Source of the DNA: Schumannella sp.
GTDB taxonomy: Bacteria; Actinomycetota; Actinomycetes; Actinomycetales; Microbacteriaceae
Reading direction: 5' to 3'
DNA: 34,897 bases
NCBI GenBank assembly: GCA_025463555.1
Contig: JAODAS010000196.1
Span: 1-34,897, forward strand
Shown: positions 18,860-28,316 of the stretch, in pieces
How positions within the stretch are numbered: position 1 is the first letter of the stretch
How the letters are laid out: each line of letters opens with the position of its first letter
The notes under the pieces: model-generated
The model's database searches: none
Seen by the model: the letters and a program-made list of their open reading frames with translations, nothing else
What the model was told of the DNA's origin: nothing
Position numbers and translations under genes: made by a program

Positions 18860-18892
18860 CTGTCTGCATCGGCCCCGTTCAGAGCCGAGGAG

Positions 18893-19828
18893 TTACTTGA
18901 TGAACCCGTTGTCGGTCAGCCAGCCGGTGGCGATCTCCGCCGACGACTTCTGGTCGTCGGTGCTCTCCACGTTCAGCGCCACCAGGCCCGCCGGGGTCAG
19001 CGCGGCGCTGATCGGGTTGATCACGCCGGCGATCTCGTCGGCGATGTCGCTGCTCACCAGCGGGACGACGTTGGAGGCCAGGAACAGGCCCTCCGGGTCG
19101 GCGAGGGTGACCAGTTTCGCGGACTTGATGCGCGGGTCGGCGCTGTAGACGTTGGCGATGTTGATGACGCCCTGCGTGAGGGAGTCGACCGTCGTGTCAC
19201 CGGTCGCCTGGAACGAGACGTCCACGTTGTAGGCGCTCTTGAGTCCGGACGGACCGTACGGGCGCTCTTCGAGTTCCGGCGCCCCACCCAGGATGAGCGG
19301 GACATCCACCTTCGCGAGGTCGCCGATGCTCGTGAGCGAGTACTGCTCGGCGAATGCCTGCGTCACGTTGTAGGAGTCCTGGTCGGTCGCGGGCGACTGG
19401 TCGAGCACGGTCAGCCCGGCGGGCAGTGCGTCGGCCAGGGCGGCGTAGACGTCGTCGGACTTGGTCGCCGTGGTGTCGGGCACGTAGTACTGCAGCAGGT
19501 TTCCGGTGTACTCGGGGAAGAGCTGCACTTCGCCGTTCTCGAGCGCGGGGAGGTACGCGTCGCGCTGACCGATCTGGAACTGCCGCGTGACCGTGTAGCC
19601 GGCGTTCTCGAGTGCCTGCGAATAGATCTCGGCGATGATCTCGTTGGAGTAGTAGGCCTGCGAGCCGACCACGATGGGTCCGATGTCACCACCGCCCGAT
19701 CCGTCGCCGGAGCCGCCGCCAGTGCTCGAACCACACCCTGCCAGGGTCAATGACACCCCGACCGCGGCTGCCGCCAAGGCGAGCCGGCCCTTGTTCCTTG
19801 CTGTGAACATCGTGTTCTTCCTTTTCAT
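18893..19828 (-). CDS. Glycine betaine/choline-type (OpuC/ProX-like) substrate-binding lipoprotein
   Basis: LALAAAAVGVSLTLAGCGSSTGGG (lipobox), IVVGSQAYYSNEIIAEIYSQALENAGYTVTRQFQIGQRDAYLPALENGEVQLFPEYTGNLLQYY. Confidence 0.92.
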   Translation of the reverse strand: MKRKNTMFTARNKGRLALAAAAVGVSLTLAGCGSSTGGGSGDGSGGGDIGPIVVGSQAYYSNEIIAEIYSQALENAGYTVTRQFQIGQRDAYLPALENGEVQLFPEYTGNLLQYYVPDTTATKSDDVYAALADALPAGLTVLDQSPATDQDSYNVTQAFAEQYSLTSIGDLAKVDVPLILGGAPELEERPYGPSGLKSAYNVDVSFQATGDTTVDSLTQGVINIANVYSADPRIKSAKLVTLADPEGLFLASNVVPLVSSDIADEIAGVINPISAALTPAGLVALNVESTDDQKSSAEIATGWLTDNGFIK

Positions 19829-20562
19829 CGAGAGGTGGGAGTCTCCACCACCGCTCCCCACCGGACTGGCGGGGTGCGGAGCTTGAGGCGGGCACGCGAG
19901 GGCGTGCCGTCGGGGATGGCGCGGTCGACGATGTGGGTCACCGCGCCGAAGATCGCGTCGAGCAGCAGGGCGAGCGCGATGACGACAAGCGCCGCACCCA
20001 GGATCTGCTCGTCGCGCCGGAGGGGCAGGCCCTGCAGGATGTCGTAGCCGAGGCCGCCGAGGTTGATGAACGCGGAGAGGGTGACCGTCGCCACGACCTG
20101 CAGTGTTCCGCTGCGGAGCCCGCCCAGCAGCAGGTGCAGGCCCAGAGGGGCCTCGACCTTCCAGAGGATCTGCCACTCGGTCATGCCGATGGCGCGGGCC
20201 GAATCGATGGTGGTGCGGTCGATGGCCTGGATGCCCGCATATGCGCCCGCCAGGATCGAGGGGATCGCCAGGATCACGAAGGCGGCGAACGCCGCGATGG
20301 GCCTCTGGACGACGCCGACAAGCGAGATGAGCAACAGGATGAGACCGAACGACGGCAGTGCCCGTGCGGCCCCCGAGATGCCGACGGCGATCTCGCGCCC
20401 CCGGCCGGTGTGGCCGATGTAGTAGCCGATCGGAATGGCGATCGCAGCGGCGATCACCACCGAGATCACGGTATAGAACATGTGCTCGCCGATGCGGAGC
20501 CAGAGCTCGCCGCTGGCGAAATGCTCGGCGAGCCAGGCGGCGGTGTCCGAGAAGAGGTTCAT
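19825..20562 (-). CDS. OpuC-type ABC transporter permease
   Basis: EHMFYTVISVVIAAAIAIPIGYYIGHT...GISGAARALPSFGLILLLI...EWQILWKVEAPLGLHLLLGGLRSGTLQVVATVTLSAFINLGGLG; ATGA overlaps on both sides. Confidence 0.92.
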   Translation of the reverse strand: MNLFSDTAAWLAEHFASGELWLRIGEHMFYTVISVVIAAAIAIPIGYYIGHTGRGREIAVGISGAARALPSFGLILLLISLVGVVQRPIAAFAAFVILAIPSILAGAYAGIQAIDRTTIDSARAIGMTEWQILWKVEAPLGLHLLLGGLRSGTLQVVATVTLSAFINLGGLGYDILQGLPLRRDEQILGAALVVIALALLLDAIFGAVTHIVDRAIPDGTPSRARLKLRTPPVRWGAVVETPTSR

Positions 20563-21251
20563 GCGACCCCCGCCTCGCCCGCCGGCGCCACGACCGGCAG
20601 ACGCGACGCCGCGCGCCGGTCGGTGCGCGCCCAGGGAAGCGCGACGCGGCCCAGCAGCACCAGAAGCCCGTCGATGATGAGGGCGACCACCATGGTCAGC
20701 ACGAGGCCGGTGAGCACCTCGAACACGATGTGCCGCTGGTACCCGTCGGTGAAGTAGTAGCCGAGGCTCTTGACGCCGACGATCGCCCCGACGGTGACCA
20801 GCGCGATGGTGCTGACCGCGACGACGCGGAGACCCGCCAGCAGCACGGGACCGGCGAGCGGGAGCTCGACCTGCCAGAACCGCTGCCATGCCGAATAGCC
20901 GACCGCGGTCGCCGACTGACGCACGCCGGGATCCACCGACCCGAATGCGTCGGACGCAGAGCGGGCCATGATCGCCACCGCGTAGATGGTGAGGGCGATG
21001 ATGACGGGCGACTCACTGATGTAGGGCAGTCCGAGCAGCGGCGGAAGGCTCGTGATCAGCGCCAGCGAGGGGATCGTGTACAGCAGAGCAGCGATCGTGA
21101 GCAGGATGCCCCGCGTCATGCGGAATCGCCAGGCCAGCCAGCCGAGCGGGATCGCGAGCACGAACCCCACGACGATCGGGATGATGCTGAGCTTCAGGTG
21201 GTTGAGCAGCAGCGGCACGATCGACTCGTAGTTGTTGACCAGCCAGTTCAC
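20559..21251 (-). CDS. OpuC-type ABC transporter permease (second)
   Basis: HLKLSIIPIVVGFVLAIPLGWLAWRF...LLYTIPSLALITSLPPLLG...WQRFWQVELPLAGPVLLAGLRVVAVSTIALVTVGAIVG. Confidence 0.92.
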   Translation of the reverse strand: MNWLVNNYESIVPLLLNHLKLSIIPIVVGFVLAIPLGWLAWRFRMTRGILLTIAALLYTIPSLALITSLPPLLGLPYISESPVIIALTIYAVAIMARSASDAFGSVDPGVRQSATAVGYSAWQRFWQVELPLAGPVLLAGLRVVAVSTIALVTVGAIVGVKSLGYYFTDGYQRHIVFEVLTGLVLTMVVALIIDGLLVLLGRVALPWARTDRRAASRLPVVAPAGEAGVA

Positions 21252-22060
21252 GGCGCGAGTACTCCCGCCGGATGACCCTCGCCGTCGATCAGGACGGTGG
21301 CGCCGCCGACCTTCTTCTGACGGAGAGCGCGCTTGCCGCGGTCCGCGCCGATGAAGGTCGCCACGAACTCGCTGGCGGGTGCCGCCAGGATCTCTTCGGG
21401 CGTGCCCTTCTGCACGATGCGTCCGCCGGTCTCGAGGATGACGACCTGGTCGCCCAGCAGGAACGCCTCGTCGATATCGTGCGTGACGAACACGATGGTC
21501 TTGTCGAGCTCGCGTTGCAGGCGCAGCACCTCGGTCTGCAGCTCGGCGCGCACGATCGGGTCGACAGCGCCGAACGGCTCATCCATGAGCAGGATGTTGG
21601 GGTCGGCAGCGAGGCCGCGTGCGACGCCGACGCGCTGCTGCTGGCCGCCCGACAACTGGTTGGGGTAGCGGCGCGCGAGGGAGCGATCGAGCCCGACGAC
21701 ATCCATCAGCTCGAGGGCGCGCTGCAGCGCCTTGTCTTTGGGGACCCCGGTGAGCCGGGGCACCGTCGCGATGTTGTCGGCGACCCGGCGATGCGGCAGC
21801 AGCCCCGAGTTCTGCATCACGTAGCCGATGCGGCGGCGCAGTCGCACCGGCTCGACGGTCGCGATGTCTTCGTCATCGATGAGGATGGTGCCGCTCGTGG
21901 GTTCGACCATGCGGTTGATCATGCGCAGCACGGTGGTCTTGCCCGATCCGCTCGACCCGACGAGCACCGTGACCTTGTGCGCGGGCAACCGCAGCGAGAA
22001 GTCATCGACGGCGAGCGTGCCATCCGCGAAGCGCTTCGAGACGGAGCGGAACTCGATCAT
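21248..22060 (-). CDS. OpuC/ProV-type ABC transporter ATP-binding protein
   Basis: VLVGSSGSGKTTVLRMINRM (Walker A), YPNQLSGGQQQRVGVARGLAADPNILLMDEPFGAVDP (signature and Walker B). Confidence 0.96.
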   Translation of the reverse strand: MIEFRSVSKRFADGTLAVDDFSLRLPAHKVTVLVGSSGSGKTTVLRMINRMVEPTSGTILIDDEDIATVEPVRLRRRIGYVMQNSGLLPHRRVADNIATVPRLTGVPKDKALQRALELMDVVGLDRSLARRYPNQLSGGQQQRVGVARGLAADPNILLMDEPFGAVDPIVRAELQTEVLRLQRELDKTIVFVTHDIDEAFLLGDQVVILETGGRIVQKGTPEEILAAPASEFVATFIGADRGKRALRQKKVGGATVLIDGEGHPAGVLAP

Positions 22061-22203
22061 TGCGGCGCGCAGCTCCCTCGAGGACGGTGCGCGCCTGGGT
22101 CAGCGAGCACGAAAGTCAGTCGAACACTATTCGCGGCCACCGTCAAAGCGGTTTGTCACACTTCGCCTTTGCAGGCCGCTCACAGGGAGCTACAGCGCGG
22201 GGG

Positions 22204-22842
22204 TCAGCCCCAGTATTCCTTCAGCAGCGCACGGGTCGCCGCTGCACCCAGCTCGAGATACTGCTGCGAGCCGGTCGGAGCGAGGATGAAGGCGTGCGCG
22301 GCGATCGCGTCCGACGCGATGACCGAGGCCTCGAACGCGGCCCGGGCCGCCTCGGAGTCGTTCAGTCCGAAGCGCTCGACGAGCGTGCGGAACATCTGGT
22401 CGGCGAGGACAGAGTAGGCCGGGACCTCGGTCGTCGGGCGCAGGTCGAGCACGTCGCCGTAGCGCAGCGACGCGAACCCGGGCTCATCGTGGAACGCGAC
22501 GACGAACAACCCGAACGCGGCGGTGAGCGCCGAGTCCCAGTCGCCGTACTGTTCCGAGCGCAGTTCTGCCAGGACCCGGTCGGTCATGCGCTCCGCGTTG
22601 CGCGCCGCCAGGCTCTGCAGCACGGCGATGCGGTCGGGAAAATACCGGTAGACGGTGCCGATCGATGCGCCGGCGCGCTCCGCGACCATGGCGGTGGTGA
22701 GCCGCTCGTAGCCGATCTCGTGAACGACCTTGGCCGCGGCGTCGAGCAGGGCGGCGAGGCGCGCGGTGCTGCGGGCCTGGACCGGCTCGTTGCGGATCAG
22801 CGCGATGGCGTCTGTCCTGGTGGAAAGTTGAATGTCGGGCAC
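22204..22842 (-). CDS. TetR family transcriptional regulator
   Basis: ARLAALLDAAAKVVHEIGYERLTTAMVAERAGASIGTVYRYFPDRIAVLQSLA. Confidence 0.95.
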   Translation of the reverse strand: MPDIQLSTRTDAIALIRNEPVQARSTARLAALLDAAAKVVHEIGYERLTTAMVAERAGASIGTVYRYFPDRIAVLQSLAARNAERMTDRVLAELRSEQYGDWDSALTAAFGLFVVAFHDEPGFASLRYGDVLDLRPTTEVPAYSVLADQMFRTLVERFGLNDSEAARAAFEASVIASDAIAAHAFILAPTGSQQYLELGAAATRALLKEYWG

Positions 22843-22929
22843 GTCGTTCTCCTCAGCCTGATCGGGCAGAGTCTATCCCTCCATTCCTCTGCATTCGATG
22901 AAATCTCGTGCGTGACACACTGGGACCCG

Positions 22930-23976
22930 ATGACCGTCGCCACCACTCCCCTGCACCTCGCGGCCCGCGTCGAGGACGCGGTTCAGAACCTGCGGCAGCG
23001 CTGGGGACGAGGGCGCGGGCTGGTGCCGACCATCGTGCCGTTCACCGGGTACGGAGGCACCGGGTATGGAGGCACCGGCTGGGTGCGGGTACTGGGACGG
23101 GTGGTGCTGCGGCGGCCGCCGGATCCGGGCACGCCCTCCGATGAATTCACGCCCATCCGCGGATGGCGCAGCTTCACGAGCGTGCACGTTCCGAATGTGG
23201 AGGTGCAGGTCTCGTCGGGCAGGTCGCGGCGCAGCATCCGGGCCGATCGCGGCGGTGTTCTGGATGCCCGCATCGAGGTGCGCCTCGCGCCCGGCTGGCA
23301 GCGCATCAGGTTGTCCATCGAGGGTGGGGAGACCGTGGAGGCGCCGGTGTTCATCGTCGATGACGACGTCGATTTCGGCCTGGTGTCCGACATCGACGAC
23401 ACTGTCATGGTGACCGCGCTCCCCCGGCCCTTCCTGGCCGCCTGGAACACCTTCGTCTTGGACGAACATGCGCGCACCCCCGTCGCCGGGATGGCCGTGC
23501 TCTACGAGCGGCTGACGGTCGCGCATCCGGGGCTGCCGGTCATCTACCTCTCGACGGGGGCATGGAACGTGGTGCCGACGCTCGCCAGGTTCCTGGGGCG
23601 CAACCTCTACCCCCGCGGTACGCTGCTGCTGACCGACTGGGGCCCGACGCACGACCGCTGGTTCCGCAGCGGGCCGGACCACAAGCGCACCAACCTCGAG
23701 CGACTGGCGCTGGAGTTCCCGCGGGTGCGCTGGCTGCTCGTCGGCGACGACGGACAACACGATCCGAGCATCTACGCCGACTTCGAGGCCGCGCACCCGC
23801 AGAACGTGGCCGCGGTGGCGATCCGCCAGCTGACCACCGGGCAGGCCGTGCTGGCCGGTGGTCGAAGCGAGGGCGCGCCGCACCCGGGCTCGGCCCCCTG
23901 GATATACGCCCCCGACGGCGCGGGCCTCAGCGCCCGGCTCACCGAACTGGGTCTACTGCAGAAGGAGCCCGGCTGA
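22930..23976 (+). CDS. DUF2183 (App1-like phosphatase domain) protein
   Basis: DFGLVSDIDDTVMVTALPRPFLAAWNTFVLDEHARTPVAGMAVLYERL...PVIYLSTGAWNVVPTLARFLGRNLYPRGTLLLTDWGPT. Confidence 0.9.
   Translation: MTVATTPLHLAARVEDAVQNLRQRWGRGRGLVPTIVPFTGYGGTGYGGTGWVRVLGRVVLRRPPDPGTPSDEFTPIRGWRSFTSVHVPNVEVQVSSGRSRRSIRADRGGVLDARIEVRLAPGWQRIRLSIEGGETVEAPVFIVDDDVDFGLVSDIDDTVMVTALPRPFLAAWNTFVLDEHARTPVAGMAVLYERLTVAHPGLPVIYLSTGAWNVVPTLARFLGRNLYPRGTLLLTDWGPTHDRWFRSGPDHKRTNLERLALEFPRVRWLLVGDDGQHDPSIYADFEAAHPQNVAAVAIRQLTTGQAVLAGGRSEGAPHPGSAPWIYAPDGAGLSARLTELGLLQKEPG
23044..23073. repeat. 15-bp in-frame tandem duplication
   Basis: ACCGGGTACGGAGGC (23044-23058) / ACCGGGTATGGAGGC (23059-23073), then partial ACCGGCTGG; encodes TGYGGTGYGGTGW. 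Confidence 0.8.
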
Positions 23977-24749
23977 TGGCACGTTTCGACGACGGCAGCG
24001 CCGGCGACGCCGACTACGGTCGCATCGGGCCCGGCTACGCGAGCATCAGGCAGCCGGATCCGCGGATCGAGGCGATCGTGTGGGATGCCCTCGGCGATGC
24101 CCGCACGGTGCTGAACGTGGGCGCCGGCGCGGGCTCGTACGAGCCGCGGGATCGGGACGTCACCGCGGTCGAGCCCTCTGCCTCCATGCGCGCGGAGCGC
24201 GGCCCGGACCGCGTGCCGGCGATCGATGCGACGGCGGAGGCGCTGCCCTTCGCGGACGACAGCTTCGATGCGGCGATGGCGAGCGTGACCATCCATCAGT
24301 GGCCGCAACTCGAGCGCGGACTGGCCGAGATGCGCCGGGTCTCACGGGGACCCGTCGTCATCCTGACATTCGCACCGCAGGTGCCCGAGCCGTGGTGGCA
24401 GCCGGTGTATGTGCCCGAGCTGTACGAGGTGGAGGCGCAGCGCATGCCCGACCTCGATCGCGTCGCGCGGGCGCTCGGCGGCCATGTCGAGGTGCACACG
24501 GTGCCGATCCCGGCGGACTGCATCGACGGGTTCGGCCAGGCGTTCTTCGCCCGGCCCGAGCGAACGCTCGAGCCCGAGGTGCGCCGCGCGATGTCGGCGT
24601 GGAGCTTTCTGACCCCGGAGGTCGTGAGCCGCTACGAGCGTGAACTGGGTGATGACCTCGCCTCGGGGGCCTGGGATGAGCGGTGGGGCTCGTTCCGCAC
24701 TCTCGCGAGCTTCGACGCCGGGCTGCGACTGGTGATCGGGCAGCCGTGA
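23976..24749 (+). CDS. Class I SAM-dependent methyltransferase (methyltransf_11-like)
   Basis: TVLNVGAGAGSYEPRDRDVTAVEPSASM...DATAEALPFADDSFDAAMASVTIHQW; TGATG coupling to DUF2183. Confidence 0.9.
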   Translation: MARFDDGSAGDADYGRIGPGYASIRQPDPRIEAIVWDALGDARTVLNVGAGAGSYEPRDRDVTAVEPSASMRAERGPDRVPAIDATAEALPFADDSFDAAMASVTIHQWPQLERGLAEMRRVSRGPVVILTFAPQVPEPWWQPVYVPELYEVEAQRMPDLDRVARALGGHVEVHTVPIPADCIDGFGQAFFARPERTLEPEVRRAMSAWSFLTPEVVSRYERELGDDLASGAWDERWGSFRTLASFDAGLRLVIGQP

Positions 24750-25804
24750 CCGAAGGCCGGCTCGCGAGTCTGCGGCTGTCTGCCCTCGGCATCGCGCGCG
24801 CCCACGCTCCGAACCCGCTCGCCGCGGTGCACGGCCTGCTCGCGATGCAGGCGCAGGACTACGCCGGAGCGCTCTGGTCGGTGGGGTTGCGGGTCCCCGG
24901 CTCGACGGTCACCACCGTCGAAGAGGCGCTGGCGAGCGGCCAGATCGTCCGCTCGTGGCCGATGCGCGGCACCCTGCACCTGGTCGCGGCCGACGACCTG
25001 GGCTGGATGCTGGGGCTGACCGGACAGCGGATGGTGCGGGCGGCCGAGGGGCGGCGTCGTTCGCTCGGGCTCGGGGCGGCCGACTTCGTGCGCGCGGAGG
25101 AGTTGCTCCGGGCGGAACTGTCCGGTGGGCGCACGGCGAGCCGTGCGGAGTTGTTCGCGGCTCTCGATGCCGGCGGGATATCACCGGCCGGCCAGCGCGG
25201 TGTGCACACCCTCGGGCAGCTCGCCCAGACCGGGGTGCTGGTGCAGTCGACGAAAGACAACTGGAGGCTGCTCGAGGAGTGGGTGCCGCAACCGCGTCGC
25301 CTCGAGCCGGACGAGGCGCTGCGCGAGTTCGCCCTGCGCTACGCCCTCGGCCACGGTCCCGTGACGGCACGGGATTTCGCGTGGTGGTCGTCGCTGACGC
25401 TCACCGACGCCCGCGCCGGCCTCGCTGCGGCGGCCGATGAACTGGCCACGCTCTCGGTCGACGACGAGACGTACTACCTGCGTCCCGGGCTCGAGCCGGC
25501 GCCGCCCGCCTTGCATCTGCTGCCCGGCTTCGACGAGTTCGTGCTCGGCTACACCGACCGGACCGCCCAGTTGCCGAAAGAACAATTTCTGACGATCGTG
25601 CCGGGAGGCAACGGCGTGTTCCTGCCGACGATCGTCGTCGACGGGCAGATCGTCGGCACCTGGAAACGCGCGAAGTCGACGTCGAAGCGCATCACCTTCG
25701 CCCTGTCGCCGTTCGCAGCGCTGACGGCGCCGACGCTTCGCGCCGTGGAGACTCGGCTCACCGCCTACGGCGAGTTCCTCGGCACGGAGGTCGCGCTCGC
25801 GTAG
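24746..25804 (+). CDS. Winged-helix DNA-binding domain protein (HTH_42 / AlkZ-YcaQ superfamily)
   Basis: VHGLLAMQAQDYAGALWSVGLRV...IVRSWPMRGTLHLVAADDLGWMLGLTGQRM...LLPGFDEFVLGYTDR...VVDGQIVGTWKR; GTG start overlaps the upstream TGA. Confidence 0.88.
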   Translation: MTEGRLASLRLSALGIARAHAPNPLAAVHGLLAMQAQDYAGALWSVGLRVPGSTVTTVEEALASGQIVRSWPMRGTLHLVAADDLGWMLGLTGQRMVRAAEGRRRSLGLGAADFVRAEELLRAELSGGRTASRAELFAALDAGGISPAGQRGVHTLGQLAQTGVLVQSTKDNWRLLEEWVPQPRRLEPDEALREFALRYALGHGPVTARDFAWWSSLTLTDARAGLAAAADELATLSVDDETYYLRPGLEPAPPALHLLPGFDEFVLGYTDRTAQLPKEQFLTIVPGGNGVFLPTIVVDGQIVGTWKRAKSTSKRITFALSPFAALTAPTLRAVETRLTAYGEFLGTEVALA

Positions 25805-25839
25805 GCGCAAGCCAGGCCTGCGGAGTGAGGCAAGCTGAG

Positions 25840-26325
25840 CTAGGCCAGCGGGGGCAGGTGGTCGAGCCAGGTGAGGCTCGCGAACTCCTCCAGCGTCAGC
25901 CCGAACGAGGCGGGATCGGCGGCGATGACAGAGCGCAGGTCCGTCGCGTCCACGCCCTCGCCGACCACGACATCCACCCCTGACGGTGTCGCGATCGACT
26001 TCTCGAACCGGATCACCGCGAGGCCCTGCCGGGCCCCGGCGACCTCCCAGCGGCTCTTCACGAAGAGGCCGGCGATGCCGCGCATCTTCCAGGTGAAACC
26101 CTGGCCGGTCCAGCGGTCGGTGCCGGTGATCGTCTTCTGCCTGCCGCTGGCATCCACGTAGGCGACGCGATCACTCAAGGTCAACGGCTGTTGCCGCACC
26201 ACGCCGTACTCGAACACCGGATCCCGGCGCTCCCCCGACAGCCACATGGGGAAGTTCGTCGCCTTCACCGTCCAGCGGCCGGGCAGGAGGCGGGACAGGG
26301 CGGCGACATCATCGAAAGGCTGCAT
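25840..26325 (-). CDS. Hypothetical protein, small single-domain (possibly lipocalin-like)
   Basis: 161 aa: MQPFDDVAALSRLLPGRWTVKATNFPMWLSGERRDPVFEYGVVRQQPLTLSDRVAYVDASGRQKTITGTDRW...; family not certain. Confidence 0.65.
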   Translation of the reverse strand: MQPFDDVAALSRLLPGRWTVKATNFPMWLSGERRDPVFEYGVVRQQPLTLSDRVAYVDASGRQKTITGTDRWTGQGFTWKMRGIAGLFVKSRWEVAGARQGLAVIRFEKSIATPSGVDVVVGEGVDATDLRSVIAADPASFGLTLEEFASLTWLDHLPPLA

Positions 26326-26385
26326 CTCGACTCAGGGTAGACGACGCTGTCCACGGCCGCCGGTGGCCGCGCCGCCGGCCCGCCC

Positions 26386-27330
26386 CTACCCCTTGACGGC
26401 GCCGCCCAGTCCCGCACTGCGGAGGAAGACCCGCTGGAACAGCAGGAACATGACCACGGGCACGATCGTGGCGATCGCGAGAGCAGCGAGGAAGACATCC
26501 AGTTCGGTCTGGGATTGGATCGCCGGCAATCGCACGCCGAGCGGCTGCACCGCCGGGTCCGGCAGCACCAGCGAGGGCCACAGGTAGTCCTTCAGGGAGG
26601 CGATGATCGCGAACACGCTCACCACGCCGAGGATCGGCCGCGACATCGGCAGGACGATCGACCAGAACACCCGCACCGGGCCCGCCCCGTCTGTGCGCGC
26701 CGCCTCGAACACCTCGCGCGGCAGGTTGTCGAAGAACCGCTTCACCAGCAGGATGTTGAACGCATTCGCCGCCGCCGGCAGCCAGACCGCGAGGTAGTTG
26801 TTCAGCAACGATGTGCCGACGACGGGACGCACGATCGTCAGATAGAGCGGCACGAGCAGGACCACCGACGGGATGAACAGCGTCGCCAGCACCGCACCGT
26901 TGAGGAGGGGCGCGTACTTCGGTCGCAGCACCGACAGCAGGTACCCGCCGGTGGTGGCGATGAACAGCGACGACAGCCAGCAACCGGCGGCCAGGATGAG
27001 CGTGTTGACGAAGTACTTGGCGACCTCGACCTCGACCCACGCCGCGCCCAGGTTCGCCCAGTCGATGCCGTTCGGCCAGAGCAGCAGCGGGGTCGAGATG
27101 CTGTCCTGTGTCGACGTCACCGCGGCCTTCGCCAGCCACAACAGCGGCCCGAGCCCGGCGACGACGAGCCCGATGATCAGGAACACGTGGATCACCGTCA
27201 TGCTGAGCTTCACCGACGGCTTGCGCCGATCGAACGACGACAGGATGCCGCGGTCGGCCTGAAGCTCATCGTCGCGGTTGGGGCGCCGGGACTTGACGGG
27301 CGCGGGCTCGGTGATCGTGGCGGCGGTCAA
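26386..27330 (-). CDS. Carbohydrate ABC transporter permease (CUT1, MalG-like)
   Basis: EAARTDGAGPVRVFWSIVLPMSRPILGVVSVFAIIASLKDYLWPSLVL (EAA loop). TTG start at 27330 overlapping the upstream TGA (TTGA) is inferred. Confidence 0.9.
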   Translation of the reverse strand: MTAATITEPAPVKSRRPNRDDELQADRGILSSFDRRKPSVKLSMTVIHVFLIIGLVVAGLGPLLWLAKAAVTSTQDSISTPLLLWPNGIDWANLGAAWVEVEVAKYFVNTLILAAGCWLSSLFIATTGGYLLSVLRPKYAPLLNGAVLATLFIPSVVLLVPLYLTIVRPVVGTSLLNNYLAVWLPAAANAFNILLVKRFFDNLPREVFEAARTDGAGPVRVFWSIVLPMSRPILGVVSVFAIIASLKDYLWPSLVLPDPAVQPLGVRLPAIQSQTELDVFLAALAIATIVPVVMFLLFQRVFLRSAGLGGAVKG

Positions 27331-28298
27331 TTCTGGCTCCAGCGTTCGGTGAGACGGAAGTAGGCGATGCTCAGGACGGCGAGCACGATCGCGAGCAGCA
27401 CGCTCAGCGCAGTGGCCTCGCCGTAGTCGCCGCCCAGGCTGTTCTGGAACGCGTAGCGGTAGATCAGCAGCAGCACCGTCACTGTCGCGTTGCTCGGACC
27501 TCCCCCGGTGAACAGGAACGGCTCGAGGAAGACCTGGGCTGTCGCGATGACCTGCAGGATCAGCATCACGAACAGCACACCGCGCAACTGGGGCAGGGTG
27601 ACATGCCAGATCTTGCGCCAGACGGTCGCCCCGTCGACCTCGGCGGCGTCGTAGAGCTCGCCCGGAACGCCGAGCAGCGCGGCGACGTAGATGATGATCG
27701 AACCGCCCGCCGCCGCCCACGTCGCCTCGAGCACGAGGGACGGCATCGCGGTTTCCATGCCCTGGATCCAGGTTCCCGGCGGGATGCCGACCCAGCCGAG
27801 GATGGTGTTGAAGACGCCGGTGGGGCTCGCGTCGTAGAAGAACTTCCACAGCAGCACCGCGACGACCGGGGGGATCACCACGGGCAGATAGGCGAGGGCG
27901 CTGTAGATGCCCTTGCCGCGCTTGACCTCGCTCATGAGGACGGCGAGCAGCAGCGGCAGCGGGAACCCGAAGACCAGGGCGAGCGCCGCGAAGTAGAGGG
28001 TGTTGAGCACGGCCGTGCCCAGCAGGGGGTCGTTCAGCACGTGCACGAAGTTGTCGATGCCGACCCAGTGCCACGTGATCAGGTTCGTCTTCTGGAACGA
28101 CATGACGAACGACTGGAGGATCGGCGACCAGCTGAACACCGCGAACACGAGCACCATCGGCAGCGCGAAGAGCAGGTTCGCGACACCGCCGCCGCGAGCC
28201 CAGGTCAGGAAGCTGCGCTTGCGCTTGCGAGGAAGAGTTGCGGCACGCTGGCTCTGAACGAGCGGAGGCGCTTCATCGAGGATCGACGTCGTCGTCAT
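27327..28298 (-). CDS. Carbohydrate ABC transporter permease (CUT1, MalF-like)
   Basis: MTTTSILDEAPPLVQSQRAATLPRKRKRSFLTWARGGGVANLLFALPMVLVFAVFSWSPILQSFVMSFQ...YDAAEVDGATVWRKIWHVTLPQLRGVLFVMLILQVIATAQVF; start at ATG 28298. Confidence 0.92.
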   Translation of the reverse strand: MTTTSILDEAPPLVQSQRAATLPRKRKRSFLTWARGGGVANLLFALPMVLVFAVFSWSPILQSFVMSFQKTNLITWHWVGIDNFVHVLNDPLLGTAVLNTLYFAALALVFGFPLPLLLAVLMSEVKRGKGIYSALAYLPVVIPPVVAVLLWKFFYDASPTGVFNTILGWVGIPPGTWIQGMETAMPSLVLEATWAAAGGSIIIYVAALLGVPGELYDAAEVDGATVWRKIWHVTLPQLRGVLFVMLILQVIATAQVFLEPFLFTGGGPSNATVTVLLLIYRYAFQNSLGGDYGEATALSVLLAIVLAVLSIAYFRLTERWSQN

Positions 28299-28316
28299 GG
28301 GGGTTCCTTCTGTTGG

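Noticed and set aside
18818-18880. GGGGCCG..CGGCCCC hairpin as a strong terminator
   Set aside because: The stem is only 9 bp with a 24-nt loop and a competing second right arm; kept only as a low-confidence feature.
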